Shown: in pieces, positions 1-9,574 of the stretch
How positions within the stretch are numbered: position 1 is the stretch's first letter
Layout of the letters: the number at the start of each line of letters is the position of its first letter
From: Monosiga brevicollis MX1
Taxonomy: Eukaryota; Opisthokonta; Choanoflagellata; Craspedida; Salpingoecidae
Direction of reading: 5' to 3'
Length of the DNA: 64,000 nt
Assembly (NCBI RefSeq): GCF_000002865.3
Contig: NW_001865047.1
Span: 587,139 to 651,138, forward strand
Position numbers and translations under genes: made by a program
The notes under the pieces: model-generated
Database searches by the model: none
Told to the model about the DNA's origin: nothing
The model's input: only the letters and a program-made list of their open reading frames with translations

Positions 1-2249
1 TATGATATGGAAGACTACCAGTTGCAGGCCAGCCTTGGTGTTTTTGGGGATCTTGAGTACGCGGTCCTGGTGCGGGATCGTGAAACGGGGCGTGCCCGTG
101 GCACTGGCTTTGTCAAGTTCAAAAACAAAGCCGATGCTGACAGCTGTCTGCAACGCATGGAAGACACCACACTGGTTGGTTGTGCCACTGCTGCTCGTTT
201 CCCATCTGACCCTGCAATGGGCTGGAGACCTTCCTGACCTTGCGCCATGGATCAATCTCCTTGATAGCCGCCCTTTGAGGTCTCAGGCCGTCCCATTTCC
301 GTCTCCCTTGCCCTCTCACGCAATCAGGTCAGAGTTGCAATGTGTGGTTTGAGCGCTGGGCTCCCAACTTGTGCCCAGCCCCCTCCGAGCTTGTTCGTCT
401 CTTTCTTCAAGTCTGTTGGCCGAGCAACGATCCAGCATGCTCAAAACACCTGACCTTGGGGTTCACAGGCCACCGAGGTGTCTACCGAGCGCCGCGAGCA
501 AGCTAACAAGGCAGACAAGCGAAACCTGTACCTGTCACGCGAAGGTAGATTTCTCACACAATCAAGAGCTAGCAAAGAGGGGTCACTGCCGTTGGCAGCA
601 CATGGTATGGCTCACTGACTGCTGCGCAACTAAACTTGTTAGGCTTTATTCCTACGGACACGCAGGCCTGGGTTGACATGTCAAGCGATGACCAGCGCAA
701 GCGTCGCAACCTAGAAATTGAGAACAAGGCCAAGATGAAGAACCCCAACATGTTTGTGTCCAAGGTATGCTGGTGCACCTGGTGCACGGCTCAGTCGCGG
801 CCCGTCTCCCTGGCCAGGATCTCAAGCCCTTGCTCTGCTTGTGTAGACACGCTTGTCGGTGCACAATTTGCCCAAGATGCTCAAAGACGCGCAGCTTAAG
901 GCCATCTTCCGCGGGGCGGGTGAGGGTGCCATCAAGCAAGTCAAGGTGGTGCGCGACCGTGCCCGCGTGGATCGCGAGGGCAATCCTCGCTCCCTGGGTT
1001 ACGGTTTCGTGGAATTCAAGGATCATGAGGTCAGTTCTCATGATTTTTTTTCCTACCCCACAAGCCAACAGCAATGCCGTGCCTGACGAGTCAAGTCGTG
1101 GCCTTTCCCCTCACTTGTTTTTTTTTTTTTTTTTTTTTTTTTTTTTCCCTTGCAGTCGGCGGTGCAAGCGCTGCGCACTATCAACAACAACCCGACCACC
1201 TTCACTGCGGAAAAACGGTATGGCAATCCTTTTGCCTTTGCTTGAACTGACCCCCCCATCGTTGTGTTATCGTTCTTTCTTGATCTGGATCGACAATCCA
1301 CCAATCTCATCGCCACTTGCTTCTCTTTAGCCCCATTGTCATGTTTGCTTGGGATAAGGTGCAAATTTTGAAGCAGCGTGAGGCGCGACAAAAACGCTTG
1401 GAGGTATGTGGCGTCTCTTTGCTCTCGTGAATTGGTGCATTCACCGCTTTGGAGGCCCAGTCTCGCAGCTTTGGTCTTCCCTCTCCCCGCGTATTTTCCT
1501 GATTCTTTTTCTGATCTTGTGCTTTGGTGCTTGTTTGCGTGTGTGCCCCTCTGTATTGTAGACCAAAAAGAAGCAGTTTGCGACGGCGGCGGATCGAGCC
1601 AAGGGCTTGGTGAGCCAGTTTGCCGCCGCCACCGGTGCGACTGTGCCAGCTGATGGTGGTGAAGCTGAGAACCAGGGTAAGCGCCAGCGCTCGCGTGGTG
1701 CCAAGCGAGCCAAGCGAGGTGATGGCGAAGGCAACGAGGAGAAGCCAGCCAAGACCGCCGCGCGGTCAGACCGGCCACGCAAGGGCCAGGCCGCTGGTGC
1801 TGCCTCCAAGGCGCCACAAGGCAACAAAGGTCCTCGCGCACCGTCTCGGGACCGCCCCGCCGCACCGGCGCAAAAGGCTGGTGCCGGTCGCGCTGGCAAG
1901 CGCCCGGACCGCAACACGCGCCGTGGGCGTGACACGGAGCTGGACCACTTGGCTCAACTTCCCAAGTCGGCACGCACCCCGAGCTCGAACAAGCGTTCGG
2001 CCAAGCGACCTTCCAAGGTACGTCAGTCTTGTGGACAGAGAGGCCTCTCGCCCATGCCTAGACCTAGACCTGAAACGAGGTCATACGCTGGCATGTCGAC
2101 CTTTGCGCATCGCATTCTCACGCCGCTGCGAAATATAGGAGGCCCAGCAAGAGGCCAAGTTTGAGGCCATGGTGAAGAAATACAAATCCAACCTGTCGGG
2201 CTCAACACAAAAGCTGGCGAACAGCAAGTGGTATGATGTCTCTGCATAG
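1..2249 (+). CDS. RBM28: RBM28/NOP4-like nucleolar RNA-binding protein, 3' part
   Basis: The gene runs off the left edge. It is a homologue of yeast Nop4 / human RBM28, a nucleolar multi-RRM protein of ribosome biogenesis. Proposed exons: 1-178, 287-327, 469-544, 643-764, 847-1029, 1156-1217, 1331-1403, 1562-2017, 2139-2249; all junctions keep frame with GT-AG borders. The end of one RRM (RNP1-like GTGFVKF) is followed by the family's linker (KRNLYLSREG, then FVSKTRLSVHNLP) and a full last RRM with RNP1-like GYGFVEF. The tail is Lys/Arg/Ala-rich and basic, as in the family, and ends in KWYDVSA-stop. The stretch from FVSKTRL to the RRM is very close to the family's RRM4 region. The intron at 1030-1155 carries a run of about 26 T just before its acceptor. 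The N-terminal RRMs lie outside the window. Confidence 0.9.
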
Positions 2250-2534
2250 GGACGACTGGCACATGTGCGTTTATTCTGCTTGCCCAGTCAAGGGTGAATG
2301 CCAGCAGGGGCGGCCTACCTAATTGGAAGTTTGGAACCTCGGGCTCCCTATACAAAAAATCGATACAGTCATGCCGAAGCGCGCTACCACCTGAAACGTC
2401 TGACAACGATGCTCGAACATCTGAAGGAACAGCTGTTATGGCCAAATTTCCTTTGGAAGATGCTCCACCAAATCTGAATCAAACAGCCGTCATTTTTACA
2501 CTGGTAACGATACAAACTTTTAAAACTTCCCTCC

Positions 2535-2565
<31 letters not shown>

Positions 2566-3005
2566 CATGTGGCGGTCGGCCGGGCGTGTGCTGGCTGCCG
2601 TTTTGGAGGTGATGGAGCGGGGATGGGGATGGAAGCGGGGGATGGTGGTGTCGTGAAGCCATGCATTTGGACGTCTGCTCAATCGGGTTGGAGATGGGGT
2701 GTTTGGGGTGAATGGAAACAGGGGGCTCGAGACAAAGGTTGCTTAGTAGTGAGAGAGAGAGAAGATAGTGTGGCCCATGTGCAGGGCCGTTCGATCTGGA
2801 CGAACTGGCGCGCAAGCGCAAGCGCCCTGGTTGCTGTTTTGGCCAGTGTTGCTGTTTCTGCTCCAGTTGCGATGGTTATTGTTGTGAATGTTGTTTCGAG
2901 TCTTATCTGCCCGAGCCTGCGTTCCAGGCTGAGCTGACCCTTTCCGTGTGCATCCCGCTTGTGCAGACGCAGCCTTCCTTCTTGCGGATCACAAAACCGG
3001 ACACA
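2250..3005. other. intergenic region with (GT)n tract
   Basis: No supported gene. The stretch holds the 3' flank of the RBM28-like gene and the promoter region of the ATP synthase delta gene. A (GT)n microsatellite at about 2539-2565 reads GT on the sense strand of the downstream gene. Confidence 0.6.
2539..2565 (+). repeat. (GT)n microsatellite
   Basis: Uninterrupted GT dinucleotide run. Open frames through it on both strands (VCVCV or HTHTH) are artefacts of the repeat. Confidence 0.95.
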
Positions 3006-3893
3006 ATGGCTCTCCGACACGCTGCCCGCACCACTGCCCGCCTCGCGCGCCCCATGCTGCGTACCTACGCTGACGCTGCTCCCGCCGAGGCCGTGAGCTT
3101 CACCTTCACCTCTGCCTCGGGCGTAAGTCTTTGGATCATCATCGTCAGCTGCTCTCCGGGAATTTGGGAAGCCGCTTGCAGCAGGGGCACCACGAAATCC
3201 TGCCAAGAGTGCTTGCTTCTGCATACACAAGGCTGCGAGTCGCCTGGCTCGTGGCTTCAGGTTTCCGAGCCATGTGTTTGTGATCGCTTCTCATTCCGCT
3301 TGTCATCATGGCGCGCACCCATAGACCTTCTACGATCAGTCCCCCGTGCAGCAGGTCAACGTCCCTGCGCTGGACGGCGAGTTTGGCATCCTGGCTAGCC
3401 ACGTTCCCGTGGTTGCTGCCCTGAAGCCCGGTGTGATCTCCGTGGTTGATGGCGGTAGCACGGCCAGCTTCTTTGTTAGCAGCGGTGTCGTTACCGTCAA
3501 CGCTGACTCGTCGGCCCAGGTTGTTGCTGAGGAGGTTGCTCGTCTGGAGGACCTTGACATCACGGTGCGTTGAAACAGAGCGTACCGTTCCCTTTCGGCG
3601 GGCGCCGGGCGCATTTTTCTTTGGCGTTAGACCCCCTTTGGTGTCATTTTTCCAGCCTTTCCCCACTGAAGCTCTCAGACGGGGCAATAGAATCAGGATC
3701 AAGTCGCCATGGTTTTGACACGGCAAATTGTTCATGCGCACCCTGATTTTGGCTCTCGTGTTGGGTTTAGGCTGCTCGCCGTGGTCTGGACGAGTACAAC
3801 AGCAAGCTCGCTTCGGCCGCCGACGATCTGTCGCGTGCCGAGGCTGAGATTGGCGTCGAGGTCTACTCGGCCATGGTCAAGGCCCTTGAGTAA
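3006..3893 (+). CDS. ATP5F1D: Mitochondrial ATP synthase F1 subunit delta
   Basis: Central-stalk delta subunit of mitochondrial F1Fo ATP synthase (the bacterial epsilon equivalent). Three exons: 3006-3122, 3325-3564, 3771-3893. The start ATG opens an Arg/Ala-rich, acid-free N-terminus typical of a matrix-targeting peptide (MALRHAARTTARLARPMLRT). Exon 2 carries the beta-sandwich with the family signature VNVPALDGEFGILASHVP, and exon 3 the C-terminal helical hairpin (AARRGLDEYNSKLASAADDL). The length of about 159 residues is normal for the family. It sits tail-to-tail with the PIG-U gene. Both introns have clean GT-AG borders, and the stop TAA follows VKALE. Confidence 0.94.
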
Positions 3894-4401
3894 ACTCAGC
3901 GTCCTTTCTGCGCGAGACTGACCCGGCCGAGCCTCGTCTCTCCAATCCCCTCTCACCCCTTGCTCTTCTACTGTCTTCCTCTATATCATGGCTTCCTTTC
4001 CCACCTCTTCCTGCCGTGCCGTGCATGCTGGAGTCATAGGCTTGTTGTGCGTTTGTTTTGCGTGAACTTGACGAGCCTTGCTCCTTTTGCTGCCTGCTAA
4101 TGTTGCCCCTCGGGCGAGAGGCATGTTTTCTGGTGAAAGGGGTCGTTGTCTGCACCTGTGGTGGTTTCTCCCAGCCCGGTGTTTCCTTGGACGATGTGCG
4201 GCACGCTGTGACACACATCCCTCCATTCGTTTTCCCTTTGCTTCTTTTTTTCCCATTTTTTTTGGTCCCCTTTTTAAGCACGAAAAAACCCCCGCACAAT
4301 TCAGCTGTCCGAATTGTTACGCGAATAGTCTTATGCCGTGACTCCTGCCATGGACAGTTTGGAGGAGCAATCTGTGATGCTCGACTCAGGGGGACAGTCA
4401 A
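3894..4401. other. convergent intergenic region
   Basis: Lies between the 3' ends of the ATP synthase delta gene (+) and the PIG-U gene (-). It is pyrimidine-rich with short T runs. I see no gene or structured element here. Confidence 0.5.
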
Positions 4402-6947
4402 TTACTCGCGCTTGGTCTTGGTCTGTATGGGAGAGATGTTTTGGTAGGCCATCTCGAGATAGCCGGTCGCTGCTTCTGTTGAGGTCAGCAGTTGTTGCCG
4501 CCGTAAATGTGCGTAGCACACGTCGCTCACAAACAAGGTCTGACAAAGAAGCCGACATGGTGAGATGAGCTGACTGGGATGGGCGAAGGAAGGCATGTAG
4601 ATGTGGCTCGTGGCACAGCGACATACCAAGGACGCATTCAAAACGACGGTGGCAAAGTAATAAAAGTTGGGGTTGGCAGCACCCACGTACACCCAGGCAT
4701 ACCAGATGACGGGACTACGGCATGACGAGCAGCGTCATGAGAGAGCACAGCGTGCGCGCCTTTGCCCGGCCCACGAGCATACACACACAAACAAATGGGT
4801 CGTTCACTCGGGTTGCGCCATACCAGAGCACGGCACCGATGAGAATGCCGATACAGGAAGCATGAATGTAACGCATCACTATTGGCACAGAAGGGAGGCG
4901 ATCAGTAGCAGTGAGACTTTGCTCGTGGTTGGCATGGTGCTGAGTCATGAGTGCGTCAAGAATCACGGCTGCGTCGTGTGCATTACCATAAAGATGGCCT
5001 GTGGGCAAACAAGCCAAGACTAGGACTAGCACGACGTCCGGAAACGAAGGGTAGGGACGAAACACTGTAATCATGCCGTAGAGTGCGCTCATCAGGATCG
5101 GAGGCAGCACTCTACCGCACAGGCATAACAACCAGTGTGAGCCTTGCTGCACAGTTTCCACCTCCCCCACACACGACACCACGCCCATCCGGCAGCGCAA
5201 GGCGGTGGGAGGATATGGCATGATGATCATCACACGACGATCATCTGACACACCTGAGCTGCAATACCAGACCAGGTGTCAACGTCAGCAGAATGGTAGG
5301 TCCCAGCGCCAGGAAGAACGCACTGCACGCGGCGTTTGGACCAGGTGAGATGGTATTCCGCCCCGAGCTCATACTCGACGCGGACCATGCAACCAATCTC
5401 TGGGTTGGACGGACCGGTAGTGCGAGAACATTTGTGTGAAGAAATACCAAAACACTCCAATGTTGGGTTGCTGGTCCTCCACGAGCATGCTGGTAGATAA
5501 CACACGACAAGAAAGAGAATTAAAGCACGGTAGGTGCAGCCATAGACCCCGTAATTTACCCAGGCTTGAGCCTACCGCGCGCCCACTGTACGGGCCAGGA
5601 AGTGAATCGAGCCTCCTAGAAGCTGGGCCTGGCCCGCGAGGAGGCCCCCAAAGGCCACGATGGTGAGCACGGCGGCACGCCACGCATGATGACGATGGCC
5701 CGTAGCAGCGGCGCACCATACGCCGATCGCTGGCTATGATGGTCATGGGCGATTTGGGAAAGGAATGCGAGAGCAGACAAAGAGGGGTGGAGGGGGCGAA
5801 ATGAGCCGAGCACGACCAAGACAATTGCAAACAGTGGTATGACAAGTCAAGGGTCCTGGCCAGCGTCAAACATGGCTGTGAGCGTGGACATGGGGAACGG
5901 TTGACAGTACTGCTCGATACTCTTACAATTAGCAAACAGAGAAAAGGGTTCTGGTTGATGGCAAGCGCGAGGGCCAGGCTGCTCAGCAGCACTTGGCCTA
6001 TGACAAAAGGACATGTTTTGAGCGGAATGTGGATCTGTCAGAAAGCATTTCAATCGCGTGTACGCTGGAGGAGGCCGGCTCATACCATGAGCGGCACGCT
6101 CGATGGCTAGGAGAAGGAAGAAGTGCTCAATGACCACTGTGCCGTGGTGGAGGAGAGCCACAATGCTGTATGGGTTGAGCAGGTATAGTCCTGCAACCAG
6201 TAGGCTCCAGACGGTGTTCGGTGCCTGGCTGACCAGCCAGATGGGCGTGGCCTTGATCGCACTCAACGCATTGTCATCCAGCTGTGCACCACCGACTGCT
6301 TTTGCTTGCTGTAGCAGCTGTGTGTGCGTGTGTACGTGTAGCGGCGTGAGGCGTGGGGCGAGAAGGCTTGAGATACGATAATGATACGTTGCGTCTTTGT
6401 CGTACCTCGAGACGACGCACCAGGGGTACGAGCCGATACAACAGTACTGCTGCCGCGATGTGCAAGAGCTGGAGGCCCGGTCATGCATACGTGTGTGCGG
6501 GTGTCAGGCTACTGCAGCAACCCTGTGGCTCTGATTCGGGTCGAGCAGCTTACCCAGATAAAGGACGCGACGTGGGTGTGTAGGCTGGCGTACAGCGCAA
6601 TGACCAGCGGTGACTGCTTGCCACGGACGGGCATCATGTGAGAACGCACGGTCCTGTGGGTAGTGGTGGCCCGACGGGGCGCACGTACCTCGTGTACGAG
6701 ACTGGAGCTGTACGGATCACCATTGGTCTGCCACAGGTAGACGGCTTCGTGTACTGTGCTCGCACCTGGATGAGTCCCACTGCTTGCTCCAAAGTCCCGA
6801 TCCTCCATTCTCTTCCATCCCCTACCTCCCCCTGCCCCCTTTCTCTTGCCTCCCTATCCCACCACCCCGCGCCGTCTGCACTCACCTCGCTCCCCGGCCG
6901 TGAACGGGGTCATGGCCTCGACCGCCCCGAGCACCATTCCGCCGGTC
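4402..6947 (-). CDS. PIGU: GPI transamidase subunit PIG-U
   Basis: Multi-pass ER membrane subunit of the GPI transamidase that attaches GPI anchors to proteins. Read on the minus strand, blocks follow the family order: VEAMTPFT, then VHEAVYLWQTNGDPYSSSLV near 6690-6760; SPLVIALYASL (6554-6613); LLHIAAAVLLYRLVPLV near 6410-6475; GLYLLNPYSIVALL near 6180; LLSSLALALAINQNPF near 5930-6000; PNIGVFWYFFTQMFSHY near 5430-5480; ALYGMITVFRPYPSFPDV near 5050-5100; MYVGAANPNFYYFATVVLNA near 4630-4692; and C-terminal LFVSDVCYAHLRRQQLLT. These match human PIG-U motifs such as PNIGLFWYFF and FLRREYYLT. Many short introns are present. The start at 6947 is the first plausible ATG, but the first membrane helix of animal PIG-U is not seen, so a further 5' exon may exist. 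Confidence 0.86.
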
Positions 6948-7006
6948 AGTCAGTCTCAGCGATGATGCTTGTTGTAATTGAAGATGTGTTGTTGAAATTG
7001 TGTTTC

Positions 7007-7016
<10 letters not shown>

Positions 7017-7047
<31 letters not shown>

Positions 7048-7048
7048 T

Positions 7049-7099
<51 letters not shown>
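7017..7099 (+). repeat. (GT)n followed by (CT)n microsatellite
   Basis: A GT run at 7017-7046 passes directly into a CT-rich run to about 7099, upstream of the PIG-U gene. It carries no coding signal; the long open frame across it is repeat-derived. Confidence 0.95.
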
Positions 7100-7556
7100 C
7101 GTTTCCTTCTTATGAATCTTGGCTACGCTCTCCTCGAACCGCGACGGGTCAAGCAATACGGGCGAGTGCGCATGCTTTCCTGTCTGTGAGAACAAACGAG
7201 CAACGACGATACTGCCGTGATGGTAGGTATTCGACATGCAATCTTGATCGGGTTGACTTGACAGGCTGTGCTTCCATCTCAGGTTCGTTTCGCCCTACAG
7301 GCCATCGACCTTTTTGGTTGGTGAATTGTCGGATGGATACACGTGAGTCGCCATGCACCCGCACTTACGGTGTCAACGACGACGTGCAGCCTCGAAAAGC
7401 ACAGCGATACCTTGAGCAAAGGCTCATCGGAATCATCGAGTAAACGACGGCCGTATGTACCGATCAGAAATTCGAGCAAAATTACACGAAAAAAAAGAAA
7501 AAAACACGACACGAAAACGCTGACAAATGTGAATAAGGAAGAAGAATCGAATGTCA
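7100..7556. other. non-coding region upstream of the tRNA cluster
   Basis: No gene supported. The sequence becomes A/T-richer toward 7480-7556, just before the TATA box of the first permuted tRNA gene. Short open frames on both strands match no family I know. Confidence 0.5.
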
Positions 7557-7564
7557 TTTATATA
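7557..7564 (+). promoter_or_regulatory. TATA box of permuted tRNA-Thr copy 1
   Basis: TTTATATA whose last base lies 32 bases before the first mature tRNA base (7596). The same octamer is at the same distance in the other two copies, while bases between differ, so position and sequence both look conserved. Confidence 0.75.
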
Positions 7565-7595
7565 CAGATTTATGCTCTGCACTGTCAGCACAGTT

Positions 7596-7702
7596 AACCA
7601 AAGGTCACGAGTTCAATTCTCGTAGGTGCCTCATAACCACTGCTTGGAACCCTTCAACCGGTTCTCGGCGCCTTAGCTCAGTGGTAGAGCGTTGGTCTAG
7701 TA
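7596..7702 (+). tRNA. Circularly permuted tRNA-Thr(AGT), copy 1
   Basis: The 3' half comes first (7596-7631) and the 5' half second (7667-7702), separated by a 35-base spacer. Joining base 7702 (position 37) to 7596 (position 38) gives a full cloverleaf: acceptor 7667-7673 with 7624-7630 (one G-T pair), D stem 7676-7679 with 7687-7690, anticodon stem 7692-7696 with 7597-7601, loop CTAGTAA with anticodon AGT at 7699-7701, variable loop AGGTC, T stem 7607-7611 with 7619-7623 around TTCAATT, discriminator T at 7631. No CCA is encoded. The A box (TAGCTCAGTGG) lies downstream of the B-box-like GAGTTCAATTC, the reverse of normal genes. The break is at the canonical nuclear intron site. The sequence agrees with animal tRNA-Thr(AGT) (GGCGCC start, TCTAGTAA loop). 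Confidence 0.92.
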
Positions 7703-7709
7703 AGCTTTC

Positions 7710-7714
7710 TTTTT
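7710..7714 (+). terminator. Pol III terminator of copy 1
   Basis: A T5 run begins seven bases after the end of the 5' half, giving a very short trailer. The same spacing and run occur in copies 2 and 3. Confidence 0.75.
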
Positions 7715-8454
7715 GCCATATTTTTGCTTTTGTACATGTGACATGTCGATTTGTTTCGCGAGACCACTCCGTCCGCTTTTTCTACATGTCGAGCTTTTCT
7801 GTCTGAACGGGGCATCGATCGTTGCATGGATCCTGGTGGTCGGCCCACGCGGAGGCCGTTGTCTTGGGCTCTCACATTGAGAGCAAATACCCCATTCTCG
7901 CAAAGTCAAAGTTTGGGGGGGGTCTGATCGTCCCCCTTTGGACCTTGTGCTTAGGTCTCATTTTCTTCTGACGGTTCATATGGAAGGTTATCCAGCCGGT
8001 GTGTATAGCTGATCCGAAGCAAGTGGATTATCGTAGAGAAACAGCTGTGAGGCGAGCCCAGGTCTGAGCATTCAAGATGCTTTGATTCAGACTCTCCTCA
8101 CGCTCTGGGCAGCGTAGCGTCTGTCCGCCCGTCGAAATGTCAAGTCAACCTGTTTGGTTGTACTCTGTCAAGCCAGGCTCGGCGCTTGTAGGCGCCGAGC
8201 CTGGCAACGGAAGGGGAGGCAAGGTACACGCGCCTATTCAGGGCGTCAGCACCCGGCCGACTCCTATCCGAAACCCACCTTCCACTTGCATCACTTGATC
8301 GCTATTTTTTTTTTTCCCCGTGTTTTCTTCTTGCGGTTAATCAACGTGAAGCTACCCCTACTCTTTGTGTTTGGTGCTTAACGGGTCAATAAAAAGTTTA
8401 CGCGCGCAACAGAGCGAGGAAAAGTGCAGTCGCCAGAAAAAGCAAAGATATGGC
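7715..8454. other. spacer between tRNA copies 1 and 2
   Basis: No gene recognised. The stretch contains a perfect hairpin (listed separately). The motif TCTGAGCATTCA near 8066 recurs near 8876; its meaning is unclear. Confidence 0.5.
8172..8205. repeat. perfect 14-bp inverted repeat (hairpin)
   Basis: Arms 8172-8185 and 8192-8205 are exact reverse complements (GCCAGGCTCGGCGC) around the loop TTGTAG. The hairpin is GC-rich, very stable on paper, and lies between two tRNA copies. No T run follows it, so it does not look like a Pol III terminator. Function unknown. Confidence 0.85.
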
Positions 8455-8459
8455 AAAAA
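8455..8459 (-). terminator. Pol III terminator of copy 2
   Basis: T5 on the minus strand, seven bases after the 5' half, as in copy 1. Confidence 0.75.
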
Positions 8460-8466
8460 GAAAGCT

Positions 8467-8573
8467 TACTAGACCAACGCTCTACCACTGAGCTAAGGCG
8501 CCGAGAACCGGTTGAAGGGTTCCAAGCAGTGGTTATGAGGCACCTACGAGAATTGAACTCGTGACCTTTGGTT
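8467..8573 (-). tRNA. Circularly permuted tRNA-Thr(AGT), copy 2
   Basis: Minus-strand copy, identical to copy 1 over the whole 107 bases: 3' half at 8573-8538, spacer 8537-8503, 5' half at 8502-8467. Anticodon AGT is read from 8470 to 8468. The leader next to the 3' half (GTCAGCACAGTT) and the trailer (AGCTTTCTTTTTGCC) also match copy 1. The order is again 3' half first on the transcribed strand. Confidence 0.92.
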
Positions 8574-8604
8574 AACTGTGCTGACAGTGCAAGGCATAAT
8601 ATTG

Positions 8605-8612
8605 TATATAAA
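8605..8612 (-). promoter_or_regulatory. TATA box of permuted tRNA-Thr copy 2
   Basis: TTTATATA on the minus strand, 32 bases upstream of the first tRNA base (8573). Confidence 0.75.
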
Positions 8613-9416
8613 GCCAAGTATTTATAAAGCGACGACAATGTCATACAAATATCATCACCTTTGCCGTTATGCTTTCGTAACCAAGTTTGGAGCCCTCGTG
8701 TGCGCGCGCTGCGCAAACAGCATCGGGTCGCGGCTCGCCGACAGCAGACCTTGCGCTTGATGCCCTTTTCTGATCGAGGAGGAAGAGACGCTATATATGT
8801 AAGAGTATGTACGATCTCATCCCAGCAGCTGTTCTGACGTGGACGGCTTGCCTCGATGGGGTGGATAGACCAGATCTGAGCATTCAGTGAAATTGAATCC
8901 TTCAGCCTGGAAAGGCCAAATCCCCTGGAATACGGGCGACGGTGTGTTCGTCTGGGATGTGCCAACCGATCGGCACTACATCTGTGGTCCTGAGCCCCTG
9001 CCGCAACAATTGATTGGGTGCTTCCTCAGATTTGCCACCTCGGTGTCGGATCTGGGGTGCATGGGTGTTGGTTGACAAGCCGTGGGATCGGTGCAGGGCG
9101 CTGGCAAGCGGGAGCAGGCTTCTCCGCTCGTCGGATACGACGGCGTTTGATTGAGGTCGTCCCATCCAGCATCTCTTGTATTGATCTTGGCTGTCAACTG
9201 CTGCAATGCCGATGCTATACTTCTATGTAATTCGTCCACGTCACGACGGTTCCTACCCTTTTGCTGCCGTTGGTCACAAACCGTCCTTTTTGCAGTGCTT
9301 GGTGTTGCGTGCACGCCACATCCGCTCGTCCATGATCGCAGAGCAGCAAAGGCACAAGTCCCGCCAAGAAGACATTTGAAAAAGAATGTCTGCTTTGGAG
9401 GTGCAAAAAATGAGGC
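8613..9416. other. spacer between tRNA copies 2 and 3
   Basis: No supported gene. Open frames are short, with no family resemblance. A second TATA-like AT-rich stretch (TTTATAAA near 8629) lies further upstream of copy 2. Confidence 0.45.
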
Positions 9417-9421
9417 AAAAA
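9417..9421 (-). terminator. Pol III terminator of copy 3
   Basis: T5 on the minus strand, seven bases after the 5' half. It would stop Pol III before any distant 3' half could be reached. Confidence 0.75.
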
Positions 9422-9428
9422 GAAAGCT

Positions 9429-9535
9429 TACTAGACCAACGCTCTACCACTGAGCTAAGGCGCCGAGAACCGGTTGAAGGGTTCCAAGCAGTGGTTATGA
9501 GGCACCTACGAGAATTGAACTCGTGACCTTTGGTT
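9429..9535 (-). tRNA. Circularly permuted tRNA-Thr(AGT), copy 3
   Basis: Third copy on the minus strand: 3' half 9535-9500, spacer 9499-9465, 5' half 9464-9429, identical to copies 1 and 2 across halves and spacer. Upstream sequence diverges from copies 1 and 2 just outside the conserved GTCAGCACAGTT leader, then agrees again at the TATA region. This pattern argues that leader and TATA box are kept for function. Confidence 0.92.
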
Positions 9536-9566
9536 AACTGTGCTGACCTTGTATCGCATAATATTG

Positions 9567-9574
9567 TATATAAA
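9567..9574 (-). promoter_or_regulatory. TATA box of permuted tRNA-Thr copy 3
   Basis: TTTATATA on the minus strand, 32 bases upstream of the first tRNA base (9535), the same spacing as in the other two copies. Confidence 0.75.

Noticed and set aside
6638-7189. 183-codon open frame with VCVCV and SLSLSL runs
   Set aside because: Produced by GT and CT microsatellites; no domain and no splice logic.
8066-8100. Possible C/D snoRNA near a TCTGAG motif
   Set aside because: No convincing C and D boxes with a terminal stem.
8538-9464. A conventional tRNA-Thr made of the 5' half of copy 3 and the 3' half of copy 2, with an intron of about 855 bases
   Set aside because: A T5 Pol III terminator follows the 5' half immediately (9417-9421), each copy keeps its own TATA box, spacer and terminator, and copy 1 on the plus strand has no partner in normal order.
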